The position numbers were made by a program, and so were the translations under genes. The notes beneath the pieces are model-generated. The model was not told the origin of the DNA. It saw only the letters and a list, made by a program, of their open reading frames with translations, and ran no database searches. Of a DNA stretch of 64,000 bases, positions 23,041-33,916 are shown one piece after another (the stretch's first letter is position 1; the number at the start of each line of letters is the position of its first letter). This stretch comes from Homarus americanus (lineage: Eukaryota; Arthropoda; Malacostraca; Decapoda; Nephropidae), in the NCBI RefSeq assembly GCF_018991925.1, contig NW_024751680.1, positions 89,501 through 153,500 on the forward strand. Direction: 5' to 3'.

Positions 23041-24750
23041 TTTCATTCAGATAGGGTAATTTTTTTTAATATAGGTCCTTCAGCTCAAACATGGTGTTGG
23101 AGATGGTTCTTGTTCCTCATATGATGTAGTTAGGAATTCATAGTTCCTCACCTGGGTGGAGTAGGGGGATCTCATTTCTCTCCTGGTGTAGTTTGGAGTC
23201 TTTCTTGGCTTATTATCCAGTGTTGGGGGTGGTGAGTGTACGGCAGACCCTGGGTGTGTCAGGTCAACACTGCCCGCTAAGCACTGATTGTCACTCTTAA
23301 CAGTTGTTTCTTTCGAGTTGAAATTGTCACTTTTGTATATCACTTGTGGGTTGATCGTCAATCTTTGCACTGTACTGTTGGCGGGAGGATGTTGATAAAT
23401 CTAGGTGGGGAGGAGATGGGGAATCGGTTATTTTGCAAAATAACCAGCATGCATATTGGTAATTTTGCAAAATAACTTTACAGGCTAAACTAAAATAACC
23501 TAACCTTATGTTGAATAAGGTTAGGTTAGGTTAGGATGGCTCGTGTAGCTTGATACACAGTTAGGTGGTCCAGGTCCTGTTCTTATAACAACGAATATAT
23601 ATTTTGGAATGTCCTTTAATCAGATTTATTAACGAACTATGACATCGAAAAATATAGATTAATAGTCAGAGCTGTAGATTAACTAACTTAACATATTTTT
23701 ATTTCATTTAGGAGTTTACCTAATACAGTAGTGTTAAGTATGCGGGTTCAGTTTAATAGCGCCGCTCCAGCATCCCATAGCGGGTGGATCTACCAGGTTC
23801 AGTATTAAGGCAACTTGGAAGGAGGCCATTTGTAAACAAACGGGTCTTGGCGTGTGCTGTCCGACCGCTACTGTTTACATAGATATTACGCCTCAGGGAA
23901 GGAGCTATGTTAGTGAGGCGCTGTTAACTCCCTTTAACGTATCATAAAGGGGTATCTCCAGTTCTAAATGAGATATATTCACCTTTGGTATATTTCATTT
24001 CGTTAATTCAGAAATTATAGTACGGGGATGCAAAGCAGTACATGTTCTCTACTCCGCGTGTAATGTATATAAAGTACAGACACGTATTTGTTTCACATTC
24101 TGTTGTCTGGTTGGCTGGTACGTTCGCAGTACAATGGGTCGTTCAGTATAAACAGATAAGGGTTTGAAGGTGACGTAAAAAATAAATATATTTTGTTAAA
24201 AATTAAATATATTTTAAGCCATCATGGTAGATGTTACATTTCTTACTACAAGAAAATCGTGTCGCAAGTGTATGAGAATTAGGAAATGTATCGAATTTAT
24301 TACGCGAAAGCAAACTCATGTTGTGTACAATATGCATGCTGAAATCTGTATGTAGTGCTGGAGAGGTACAACGTTTACAGTGTATTAAAGTGGACAAAAG
24401 TTGGAATATTCATTAACATCAGTAGTACATCCTGAAGGACATACTGTAGATGTTCAGCGAGGGGACTCTTGTAGGCCAGTTCATTTACCTCAATACCTGA
24501 GAGAGAGAGCGTTGTGTTAAGAGTTAGACTGAGGTCTTAAAGCGGTCTGACGCACCTGATTACAAACCGAATCATGTTAAGAGAAACAGCTACTGTCAGT
24601 AGTAAATCGTTTATGTGAACCTGATTTTTGTAATTGAATGATAAACCAACCTTTTTTTCATCTTCTACGAGGGAACGACAATTGTGTACATTATATAACA
24701 GCGATCATGTTCGATTATTTTAGTCGTCTCTTACTGCCAACAATTCAACA
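23041..24750. other. Gene-free region with a small inverted TTAGG pair
   Basis: At about 23493-23540, AACCTAACCTTATG is followed by GAATAAGGTTAGGTTAGG, a short foldback made of telomere-type pentamers. The minus-strand open frame at 23080-23370 shows no domain. Nothing else is supported. Confidence 0.45.
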
Positions 24751-24754
24751 AGTA

Positions 24755-25135
24755 TTAAAAGTGATACAATATCTGTGGGCTGCCAAAACACTCAATGCTT
24801 CTCTCAGTCAAGCCAGATGCCCAGCTGACTGGAAGACCTCTTATGTATCACCAGTGCCCAAGTCAACCAGCCCACAATCCTTAAATCAGCTACGACCTAT
24901 TGCAATCACCCCAATACCCAGCCTAATCTGTGAAAGTTTTGTGTTCGACTGGGCTTAAGCTGATATTGCAGGAGTCGTAGACCCTCAGCAATTTGGCAAT
25001 ATGAAAACTTCCTCCACCACTCGCTGTCTTGTCAGCTTTCTCGATTACATATACCGCCATCTCGAGAAACGAAAAACGTCTATAGCTGTCGCCTTCATTG
25101 ATTTCACTAAAGCATTCCAAAGGGATGAAACTTTG
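24755..25135 (+). pseudogene. Non-LTR retrotransposon reverse transcriptase fragment (plus strand)
   Basis: The plus-strand frame contains A-D-W-K-T-S-Y-V-S-P-V-P-K, then L-R-P-I-A-I-T-P (RT block 1-2), an in-frame TAA stop at 24956, then P-Q-Q-F-G-N and F-I-D-F-T-K-A-F (RT catalytic block with the first Asp) in the same frame. Sequence after 25110 diverges, so the palm domain is cut off before Y-x-D-D. The order and wording fit arthropod LINEs. It may belong to the same family as the minus-strand copy starting 700 bp downstream, of which it would represent the missing 5' part in opposite orientation. Confidence 0.75.
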
Positions 25136-25830
25136 ATAACTATATCTGACAATGACACTACTTCCGTCTCTCTCCTGGACGTTGTTGCCAACACGGAAGC
25201 CAACTTTTCAAACACTAATAAGCATTATTTATATGCCGGGCTAAACTGACATTTGGAACTCTTTAATTAGCTAACTACACAATGACGCGAGTCTATCATC
25301 ATTGTATCGAGCTACTGTTCACAATGTACTGACCTGTATCTAGCACTGCAACAGTTATCTTACTTGATAACACGAAGCTGATTTTTAAAGTTGCGTTTTG
25401 AAGAAATTAAAATATTAAGACACAGATTAATGACCCTGAGAGTTAAAACATTAAACTCAACAAGACAATTACACCTCAATATGTTGTATTCGTTATATCA
25501 CACAATGAGCTTATTTCATTCTCTTCCTCAGATCAAAGTACATCCTTTGTGCTTCCCTCGGTAAAATAAAATAAGTTTCACTCGTACAGATTTCAAAACA
25601 CGTTGTTCCTCCCTCAGCATAATGTTATGAATTAATCTATTCACCACTTGTCTCACGCACTGCAATAAACACCTCTTACGTCCCTCCAACACCATTACTA
25701 ATAATTTATATATTTCATTCCCCCAATACGCTGTTACACACTCAGTATAATATTATTGTTTCCTACTTCCCCCACAGCTTATATATATAAAGTAACCACT
25801 ACCACGAAGTACTCTGTGTATAGTGGAAGA

Positions 25831-26860
25831 TAATAATAATAATAATAATAATTAACGGTTTATTGAAAGAGCTTGGCAGCCAGAAGGCTGAAAATATACA
25901 GTTACATATTTGGGGAATGGGTTTCGAATTACAAATAATATACAAGTAACATAAGTGATACAAATAAGATATATAATAACTAGATGGGGAAAAGCTCAAA
26001 CTACAGTGCATTTCAACATAGTGACAGTGCAAGAAGTAGTATTTACTGGGAGTGAATACACTGGTTTATTACAAGTTATTGATAATTTTTACAATGGTTG
26101 GGACTGGGCTGTTCTTATAGCGATCAGTTCGTGCACGTATGGGCTGGATGCGGTTGTGGTGTCGAACAGCAATTCTCGGACTAGGGATCTCAGGTGGTAG
26201 TAGGAGCCGGTGTCGAGGATGGTGTAGAAGCTTCTTACCAAATTTGCAGATGAGGTCGTGGTGATGGTCAGTGAGAGTCGAAAGGGTCAGTGTGTTGAGC
26301 GCTTCTTGATATGTGGAGTAGGAAGGGAGAGAATAATCTTGCATGCCCTCTTTTGCACTTTTTCTAGGTGTTTACGTTGTGTGGCATTTAGGGAGGAAGA
26401 CCAGGTAGGGGAGGCATAGGTGAGCTTGGGAAGTATGAATGTTGTGTAAACACTGAGGAGCTCGGGTGCAGGAACTCCGAGGGACTTGAGTCGGGGAGGA
26501 GATGGAGACGGAAACTGGAGGATTTGACAACTTCACTGACGTGTGGTTTCCAATTTAGTTTGTTGTCTATGGTGACGCCGAGGAGCTTCGTGGAATCTAC
26601 AACCTGGAGTGTGTTCGGACCTAAAGTAATGGAAGGAGGTGGGACAATGTCGGAGGAGAGGTTGATGTGCATAACCATGAGTCTTGGTATGGTTGATGGT
26701 GACATGGTTGTTGGTGGCCCAGTTTTGGAGACTGTTCAATAAATCCTGAAGGGCGGTATAGTCGGGAGCAGAATTGTTGACGCTGATCCCAATGGTGGAG
26801 TCGTCGACATATTTCCAGCGAGCAGGGGTAAAGAAATTTAAGTAAACAGATGACATGGTC
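25831..26860 (-). pseudogene. LINE copy 1: 5'-truncated element from RT Y-V-D-D to (TAA)n tail (minus strand)
   Basis: On the minus strand the element runs from W-K-Y-V-D-D-S-T-I-G (RT catalytic motif) through L-L-N-S-L-Q-N-W and L-L-G-V-T-I-D-N-K-L-N-W to the C-terminal R-T-D-R-Y-K-N-S-P-V-P. The frame changes at least twice, so it is dead. Its 3' end, at the left, has CAATAAACCGTTAATTATTA, a (TAA)n-type tail of about 8 units at 25831-25852. A second copy with the same 3' end lies at 52456-53474. Confidence 0.85.
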
Positions 26861-27285
26861 TGTTGCGCTCGATAGATCTTTTACATTTGTTATTCGTATT
26901 TTCTTTTAAGTTTAGAATTCGGTGATAGATAAATGTTCTGTTCTCTCGTAGATTTTATTAATATATAAAACACCAAAAACTGTGTACAAATGCTCATTTA
27001 AATTAATATGGTCTCATCTCCCGCGCCACTACTTGTTAATACCTTCAGCTGTAACAGTGATCCTTGCTGTAATTTTCACGTGATATTTGTATACATAGAT
27101 TATAGATTACAATATTAGCTTTTAAACCCAAGACAAGTTCATTAATATATGTAATTTAAGCACAAATAATATATATATATTGTATCTGTCGATCTAAAGT
27201 GCAAGAGATTAAGTGGATGCTATTGAGTGAAAACACTGCCTCAGTATACATACTTAAACGCCTCACTTGTTGAAGCACACACCTC

Positions 27286-27293
27286 TATATAAA
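27286..27293 (+). promoter_or_regulatory. Possible TATA box for exon 1 of the TIS11-like gene
   Basis: TATATAAA lies 42 bp upstream of the Met codon at 27335, which would leave a very short leader if used. The surrounding block (CGCCTCACTTGTTGAAGC) recurs at 38958 and in degraded form near 14320, so the box may simply belong to a dispersed repeat. Confidence 0.35.
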
Positions 27294-27334
27294 CAACAGT
27301 ACGGAATTACTTAAAAACCGCAACATTTTGTCAT

Positions 27335-27759
27335 ATGGAAATAAGAACGAAATTGTCTAATCTAAAATGTCCGTCGCAGGGTCCAGCATGTAGTCCTTCA
27401 GAGGACAGTCCTGTCAGCGCCGCTCTACACTCTACCTTGCTGTCGTGGGACTCGCTGGTGTGTCCTCCAGTCTCAGATGACCTTTACGGCACTACCTCAG
27501 AGGACTTCCACCTCCCCATTTCTCCGGTCCTTTCACCTCCTCCTGAACGCTGGCTCTCCTTGTCGGATCCTGCACACCCCTCGAGGCCAGAAACGCCAAG
27601 GAGTCCCGAGGCTTTCCGCAGGAGTAGTAGGAGTCCCAGGCAAGGGATCAACTGGGCGTCGACGTCCAGGGAAGAATTTATCCCTCTCAACCCCCACAAG
27701 TACAAGACGGAGCTGTGTCGTTCCTACCAGGTGCATGGCTACTGCAAGTACGGCATCAG
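27335..27759 (+). CDS. TIS11/tristetraprolin-like gene, coding exon 1 (first half of CCCH finger 1)
   Basis: This exon encodes residues 1-141 plus two bases. The N-terminal about 110 residues are Ser/Pro-rich and without a known fold. From about residue 121 the family signature appears: K-Y-K-T-E-L lead-in, then Cys128 and Cys137 of the first CCCH finger (C-x8-C). The exon ends at 27759 inside the finger with AG|GTGAGT, leaving phase 2. Joining to the exon at 30429 restores Arg142, Cys143 and His147 with exact C-x8-C-x5-C-x3-H spacing. Proteins of this family bind UAUUUAU-type AU-rich elements in mRNA 3' UTRs in the cytoplasm and recruit deadenylases. I chose the Met at 27335 because it is the first in frame and has a TATA-like box upstream. 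An upstream non-visible exon is also possible, with candidate acceptors inside this exon. Confidence 0.88.
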
Positions 27760-28146
27760 GTGAGTAGGGAAGTTATAAGCTACTGCAGGTACGGCATCAG
27801 GTGAGTAGGGAAGTAATTAGCTACTACAGGTACGGCATCAGGTGAGTAGGGAAGTAATTAGCTACTGCAGGTACGGCATCAGGTGAGTAGGGAAGTAATT
27901 AGCTACTGCAGGTACGGCGTCAAGTGAGTAGGGAAGTAATTAGCTACTACAGGTACGGCATCAGGTGAGTAGGGAAGTAATTAGCTACTGCAGGTACGGC
28001 ATCGGGTGAGTAGGGAAGTTATTAGCTAGTGCAGGTACGGCGTCAAGTGAGTAGGGAAGTTATTAGCTAGTGCAGGTACGGTATCGGGTGAGTAGGGAAG
28101 TTATTAGCTAGTGCAGGTACGGTATCAGGTGAGTAAGTATCTATTG
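27737..28146 (+). repeat. 41-bp tandem array of the exon-1 end and its splice donor
   Basis: The genuine exon end GGCTACTGCAAGTACGGCAT(CAG) plus intron start GTGAGTAGGGAAGT is followed by nine near-copies. This places GTGAGT donors at 27760, 27801, 27842, 27883, 27924, 27965, 28006, 28047, 28088 and 28129. Variants include GCATCAG, GCGTCAA, GCATCGG and GTATCAG before the GT. The last donor, GTGAGTAAGT, matches the consensus best. Reading past the first donor hits TGA at once (27761-27763), so use of any later donor would truncate the protein within finger 1. Confidence 0.95.
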
Positions 28147-28927
28147 CTGATTTCATTTAAAGTTTATATTGTAATTAATGTAAAGGTTACTTGAGGTCTT
28201 CATTTAGCGGTCACATGGGGGGGGGGCTACATTAAAATTTGATCATGTTGTGTTGCCGGAGTCTCGTTTGGGGCGAATTTTTTTCACCATGACGCCCACT
28301 TCCTCCAAGCCTTGATACTAATAGGTCACCTTCATTCTCTTTAACTCTTCTACCTCCCCTTCTCTCTTCCCCTCCTTCCCCTTCTTCCTCTCTTCCCCTC
28401 CCCTTCCTTCCTCCTCTTCCCCACTCTTCTTTCTCCTCCATCCCCTCCTTTCCCGTTGAACTGAACACATTTTCTTCACTCTCAGGATGTCTAACCTAAC
28501 CTAACCTAACCTAATTATATCTAACCTAATCAACCACTCCAATCCCTTTCAGATTTTATCCCTCCTACCCCTAAAATCATTCCTTCCCCCCTCCCCACCA
28601 TCTCCTTCCCCCTTTCCACCACCACCACACCAGTTTAATCATTCTTTCACTTACCTCCTTCCCTACCCCCACCTCGCCTATCGATGACAGCAGCCGGAAT
28701 AATGTGTTACAGTCTGTCCCAAAAAGAATGTATTCGCACAGTCTTAAGTGATCATCTTAGTAATCGCGCGAATGCCTGTAACTGGAGTATTAAACCTCAC
28801 TTGTTGATGTGCTAAGTCTCCCATAGGTGAGGCTGATGTTGCTCTTGTAAATCAACCATTAATGCGATCTCCAGGAAAATTTATAAGGCCAAGTTCTATG
28901 AAAATCTGTAGGGCAGTGTTTGTTGTG

Positions 28928-28961
<34 letters not shown>

Positions 28962-30100
28962 TTGTGTACATATTTTTGAGACGCCCTATGTAAAAACCCT
29001 ATTTACTGTAATGATTCTGTCAGCCAAACAATTTGCCGACTCTCGTTGAGGAAATTACAGCTCCCCGTCGAGGACCTTCAGCAGGATCGTTGTTTTATTG
29101 CTTCCGTTGAGCTCTTCACCAGGAGGAGGAGCAGCATCCAATACTCTCACAGCCTCACTCTTCTGGCTGTGTGGCGGTCCTCCCTCCTCTTCTCTCCCTC
29201 TTCTCTCCCTCCTCCTATTCTCCCCTCCTATATTCTGTCATCCTATTCTTCTCTCTTCCCATATTCTCTCCTCCTCCTTCGCTTCCTCTCTTTCTCCTTC
29301 CTCCCCTCCTCCTTCGCTTCCTCTCTTTCTCCTTCCTCCCCTCCTCTTCTCCTTCTCTACCCCCTTATTCCTCCTTATTTTCCTCTCCTCTCCACCTTAT
29401 CCCTCTCTCTTTCTTATCCTCATGTCTCCCCTATCCTCATCTCTCCCCTTCTCCCTCTTCTCTCTACCTTATCCTTCTCTCTCTCTCTTCTCTCCTTAAC
29501 CTACCTTCCTTCTTCTCTCCTTTCCCTCCTTGCCCTTTTCTCTCCTCCTCATCCTATAGGAAGCTGGAAGTTGAATTGGGTCACCTAAGGTCACTGGAGG
29601 GTCAATTGAGGTAGTTATATGGCAGTTGATTTATATACGAAGGATTGGACAGGTAATCACAGGTATTGTAAGTGGACAGGTAAGCACAGGTATATAAAGA
29701 GTACTTGAGTTACCTGAGATTGATTCTTGGTTCTGTCCACGGTGTTGGTAAGCACTATATGGTAGGACACGAGGTATAGCCATCCACTAGTCCTGTCAAA
29801 CTCTCCATCCTATAACATTTACGAGTCAATCCAGCACGTCAGTCACACACACACACAGGGAATGTTTTATTATTGTTGTTGATATTATTTAATCTCACTG
29901 AAGAAAATAGGTCCTTATAAATGATCCCTTTGTAGAAACTGATTAACTAAATCCACATCGTCATTCGGATACGGATGTTCTAAACTCAACCACTGTAACA
30001 GTCTACAAAAACGCGAGAGAAAATAGTTTGTAGTGACGAGTCAGTCAGGTTGTGTTAAACCTCTCAGTACTGTATAGCTTGTATCTGTAGTCAGTCTATC
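28147..30100. other. Intron 1 body: pyrimidine-rich tracts, no exon
   Basis: CT-rich stretches at 28330-28470, 28560-28680 and 29165-29560 (CTTCCTCC-type) create long plus-strand frames of Ser/Leu/Pro that are compositional artefacts. A (GT)n run is at 28932-28962 and a TTAGG-type run (CTAACCTAACCTAACC) at 28493-28514. No additional exon is seen. Confidence 0.6.
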
Positions 30101-30101
30101 T

Positions 30102-30187
30102 CAATGACCCCAATCTGCTGCAGGTGTGTAAATGACCCCAATCTGCTGCAGGTGTGTAAATGACCCCAATCTGCTGCAGGTGTGTAA
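30102..30187. repeat. 28-bp minisatellite, 3 copies
   Basis: AATGACCCCAATCTGCTGCA followed by GGTGTGTA occurs three times in a row. Confidence 0.9.
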
Positions 30188-30190
30188 TAT

Positions 30191-30300
30191 TGAAGATTAG
30201 GTACATTAGCGTAATTCACCTAACCCAGTTTAACTTAACCTAATCTAATTTAACATAAACCCTACAGATGGCGTTAGTGTTTAATCAGCAGGTGAATTAT
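30191..30300. mobile_element. Member of the TTAGG-core foldback family (degenerate)
   Basis: GTAATTCACCTAACC at about 30210 and its mirror AGGTGAATTA near 30290 flank a core of TTAACCTAATC-type pentamers. The right part GCGTTAGTGTTTAATCAGCA matches the member at 49200-49320 (CGTTAGTGTTTAATCACCAG). Confidence 0.55.
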
Positions 30301-30428
30301 GTTTGTTGGCCTAATTTTCAAGTCATCCGTGAAATCATATGAAACCTAGATCAATATAGTGTGACATATAGTGAGTTTACCTCCCTCTCTCTCTCTCTTG
30401 ACACCTTGGTTGTTTGTTTTCTCCACAG

Positions 30429-30603
30429 GTGTAACTACGCCCACGGGTCACAGCAACTCCGGGGCGCGTCACACCACGGCAAGTATAAGACGAGGAACTG
30501 CCAGTCGTACCACCAGACGGGTTTTTGTCGCTACGGTGCCAGATGTTCCTTCATACATGACCCTGAGGAAGGTATCTTGAAGTGCTCCATCGCCAACAAG
30601 GAG
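30429..30603 (+). CDS. TIS11-like gene, coding exon 2 (rest of finger 1 and finger 2)
   Basis: The acceptor is textbook: a CTCTCTCTCTCTCTTG tract, then TTTTCTCCACAG ending at 30428. The exon completes Arg142 and encodes Cys143 and His147 of finger 1, then an 18-residue linker as in tristetraprolin, then finger 2 (Cys166, Cys175, Cys181, His185; C-x8-C-x5-C-x3-H). Aromatic residues next to Cys3 are kept (N-Y-A-H, S-F-I-H), as are the C-(K/R)-Y-G turns; these stack on RNA bases in the family. The lead-in to finger 2 is K-Y-K-T-R-N rather than K-Y-K-T-E-L, a change in the segment that contacts RNA in human homologues. The exon ends GAG|GTAGGT at 30604 in phase 0, directly entering the G-rich repeat. 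With exon 1 it gives exactly 200 codons. Confidence 0.93.
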
Positions 30604-32139
30604 GTAGGTGGTGGTGTGTGTTGGGGGTGGTGGTGGTGTGTTGGGTGGTGGTGTGTGTTGGAGTGGTGGTGGGTGGTGGTGTGTGTGGGTGGTGGTGTGT
30701 GTTGGTGGTGGTGTGTGTGGGGTGGTGGTGGTGTGTGTGGGTGGTGGTGTGTGGTGTGTGTTGGGGGGTGGTGGTGGTGTGTGTGTGGTGGTGGTGTGTG
30801 GTGTGTGTGGTGGTGGAGGTGGTGGTGTGTGTTGGGGTGGTGTGTGGTGTGTGTTGGGGGTGGTGGAGGTGTGTGTTGGGGGTGGTGGGGTGTGTGTTGG
30901 GGTGGTGGTGGAGGTGGTGGGGGTGGTGGTGTGTGTTGGGGTGGGTGGTGTGTGTGTGGGAGGTGGTGGGGTGTGTGTTGGGGAGGTGGTGGTGTGTGTG
31001 CTGGGGAGGTGGGGTGTGTGTTGGGGTGGTGGTGGTGTGTGTGGGGGTGGTGGTGGTGGTGTGTGTTGGGGGTGGGGTGGTGTGTTGGGGGGTGTGTGTG
31101 TTGGGAGGTGGTGGTGTGTGTTGGGGGGTGGTGGTGGTGTGTGTTGGGGGGGTGGTGGTGGTGTGTGTGTGGGTGTGGGGGGTGTGTGTGGTGGTGGTGT
31201 GTGTGGGGTGGTGGTGGTGTGTGTTGGGGTGGTGGGGTGTGTGTTGTGTTGGTGGGGTGGTGTGGTGTGTTGGGGAGGTGGGGGTGGGGTGTGTTGGGGA
31301 GGTGGGGTGGTGTGTGTTGGGGGTGGTGGTGGTGTGTGTTGGGGGTGTGGTGGGGGGTGTGTGCTGGGGTGGTTGGTGTGTGGTGGTGGTGGTTGGTGGT
31401 GTGTGTGTTGGGGTGGTGGTGGTGTGTGTTGGGGTGGTGTGGGGGTGGTGTTGGTGGTGGTGTGTGTGTGTTGGGGTGGTGGTGGGGTGGTGTGTTGGGG
31501 AGGTGTGTGTTGTGTTGGTGGTTGGTTGGTGGTGGTGGTGTGTGTTTGGTGGTGTGTTGGGGTGGTGGTGGTGTGTTGGGGTGGTGGTGTGTGTGGGGTG
31601 GTGGTGTGTGTTGGGGTGGTGGTGTGTGTTGTTGGTGGTGTTGTGTTGGGTGTGGGTGGTGGTGTGTGTGTTGGGGGTGGGGTGTGTGTTGGGGTGGTGG
31701 TGGTGTGTGTTGGGGTGGTGGTGGTGTGTGTGGGGAGGTGGTGGTGGTGTGTGTTGGGGAGGTGGTGGTGTGTGTTGGGGTGGTGGTGTGTGTTGGGGGT
31801 GGTGGTGGTGTGTGTTGTGGGGTGGTGTGTGTTGTGGTGGTGGTGAGGTGGTGGTGGAGGTGTGTTGAGGTGGTGGTGGTGTGTGTTGGGGGTGTCAGGT
31901 GGTGGGTTGGTGGTGGTGTGTGTGGTGGGGTGTGTGGGTGGTGTGTGTGTGGGGTGTGGTGGTTGTGTGTGTGGGGTGTGGTTGGTGGTGTGGTGTGTGG
32001 GGGTGTGGGGTGGTGTGTGTGGTTGTGTGTTGGGGAGGTGGTGGTGGTGTGTGTGGGAGGTGGTGGTGGTGTGTGTGGTGTGTGGGGTGTGGTGGAGGTG
32101 TGGTGAGGTGACGGTGGTGTGGTGGTGGTGGTGTGTGTG
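30604..32139 (+). repeat. 1.5-kb G-rich GTGTGTTGGGGTGGTGGT-type array in intron 2
   Basis: It starts at the splice donor of exon 2. Words are GTGTGTTGGGG, GTGGTGGTG and GGGAGGTGGT in irregular order, so it is a compound microsatellite rather than a clean unit. The plus (sense) strand has frequent GGGG/GGG runs. Long plus-strand frames through it (up to 581 codons of Gly/Val/Cys/Trp) are artefacts caused by lack of stop words. Confidence 0.95.
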
Positions 32140-32815
32140 GGGAGGACGGTGGGGTGGTGATGTGTGGGGAGGACGGTGGGTGGTGATGTGTGGGGACGGT
32201 GGGTGTGTGGTGATGTGAGGACAGTGTGTGTGTGGTGGGTGTGTGTGTGTGGAGGAAGGTGGGTGGTGAGTGTGTGTGGGGAGGAAGGTGGGTGGTGATG
32301 TGTGTGGGAGGAAGGTGGGTGGTGATGTGTGTGGTGGTGATGTGTGGGGGGGAGGTGGGTGGTGATGTGTGTGTGGGGGAGGTGGTGTGTGTGTGGGAGG
32401 AAGGTGGTGGATGTGTGTGTGGGTGGTGATGTGTGGGGGGAGGTGGGTGGTGTGTGTGTGGGGGAGGAGGGTGGGTGGTGATGTGTGGGGAGGACGGTGG
32501 GTGGTGATGTGTGGGGTTGGTGGTGGTGATGTGTGTGTGGGGAGGACGGTGGGTGGTGATGTGTGTGTGGGGGGACGGTGGGTGGTGGTGTGTGTGTGGG
32601 GGGAGAGGTGGGTGGTGTGTGTGGGGGAGGAAGGTGGGTGGTGATGTGTGGGAGGAAGTGGGTGGTGATGTGTGTGTGGGGGGAGGAGGTGGGTGGTGAT
32701 TTGTGTGTGGGGAGGAAGGTGGGTGGTGATGTGTGTGGGGGAGGACGGTGGGTGGTGATGTGTGTGGGGAGGACGGTGGGTGGTGATGGTGTGAGGGAGG
32801 GTGGAAGGTGGTGTT
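32140..32815 (+). repeat. Continuation array with about 30-bp GGAGGA(A/C)GGTGGGTGGTGATG unit
   Basis: Units read GGAGGAAGGTGGGTGGTGAT plus GTGTGTGTGG with A/C variation and indels, about 20 copies. It is distinct in unit from the preceding array but equally G-rich on the sense strand. Confidence 0.9.
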
Positions 32816-33171
32816 GTATGTCGGATATGGGTCGTTATATGAGAAATATATCATTTAATTCGTATTTTCATATTTGTCACATTATATACAAAAAGGTAAG
32901 TCCTATATGTTTTGAGATTGATTGAAAGATTAGTAATTATATGTTAATTTGTTGGATGGTTAACGAAAAAGGTGTCTCGGGATTTTTGATCAGACACACA
33001 CACATGTACTTAAGATATTGTTGTGCTTAAGACATACAGGTATTTGATTTAGATTCGCCAGATGAGTTTAACACGACCCCCCACATCGAGTGCCGTCACG
33101 TTCTTAAACCCGGGTCTATTAGGTGTAGCAGTAAAGTAAGGACTACTTAAAAGGACCGGTATTGTGGTGGG

Positions 33172-33916
33172 AACCGGTGGACCAGGGAGTGTTGTGGTGT
33201 ACCGTGAAGTGTGGTGCTGCTCCTGCGTGGTGGGCCAGGGAGTGTTGTGGTGTACCGTGAAGTGTGGTGCTGCTCCTGCGTGGTGGACCAGGGAGTGTTG
33301 TGGTGTACCGTGAAGTGTGGTGCTGCTCCTGCGTGGTGGGCCAGGGAGTGTTGTGGTGTACCGTGAAGTGTGGTGCTGCTCCTGCGTGGTGGACCAGGGT
33401 GTGGTGTACCGTGTGGTGTGGTGCTGCTCCTGCGTGGTGGACCAGGGGTGTTGTGGTGTGCAAGTGTGGTGTGGGGTGCTGTACGTGGTGGACCAGGGGG
33501 TGTTGTGGTGTGCCGTGTAGTGTGGTGCTGCTCCTGCGTGGTGGACCAGGAGTGTTGTAGTGTACCGTGTAGTGTGGTGCTGCTCACTGTGAGTGTGGAC
33601 CAGGGAGTGTTGTAGTGTACCGTGTGAGTGGTGCTGCTCCTCCGTGGTGGACAGAGTGTTGTGGTGTACCATGTGAGTGGTGCTGCTCCTGCGTGGTGGA
33701 CCAGGGTGTTATGAGTGTACCGTGTGGTGTGGTGCTGCTCCTGCACGTGGTGGACCAGGGAGTGTTGTGGTGTACCGTGTAGTGTGGTGCTGCTCCTGCG
33801 TGGTGGACCAGGGAGTGTTGTAGTGTACCGTGTAGTGTGGTGCTGCTCCTCCGTGGTGGACCAGGGAGTGTTGTAGTGTACCGTGTAGTGTGGTGCTGCT
33901 CCTGCATGGTGGACAG
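33172..33916. repeat. 53-bp minisatellite, about 14 copies
   Basis: Unit: GGGAGTGTTGTGGTGTACCG, TGAAGTGTGGTGCTGCTCCT, GCGTGGTGGACCA (53 bp). Early copies are nearly identical; later ones vary (GTGTAGTG, GTGTGAGTG). It lies in intron 2. Open frames on both strands are repeat artefacts. Confidence 0.95.

Noticed and set aside
24755..26860. A single LINE with 5' inversion by twin priming
   Set aside because: In twin priming the inverted part lies on the 5' side of the element; here the plus-strand RT fragment lies beyond the 3' tail of the minus-strand copy, so two events are needed.
29046..29614. Three overlapping Ser/Leu/Pro-rich plus-strand frames
   Set aside because: Pyrimidine-rich sequence lacks stops by composition; no splice-bordered exon or domain.
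30361..32106. A 581-codon plus-strand frame continuing from exon 2
   Set aside because: It reads through the donor at 30604 into a GT-rich repeat; only 30429-30603 is coding.
33172..33916. A CRISPR-like regular repeat array
   Set aside because: The 53-bp units are adjacent with no unique spacers, and the setting is a eukaryotic intron.
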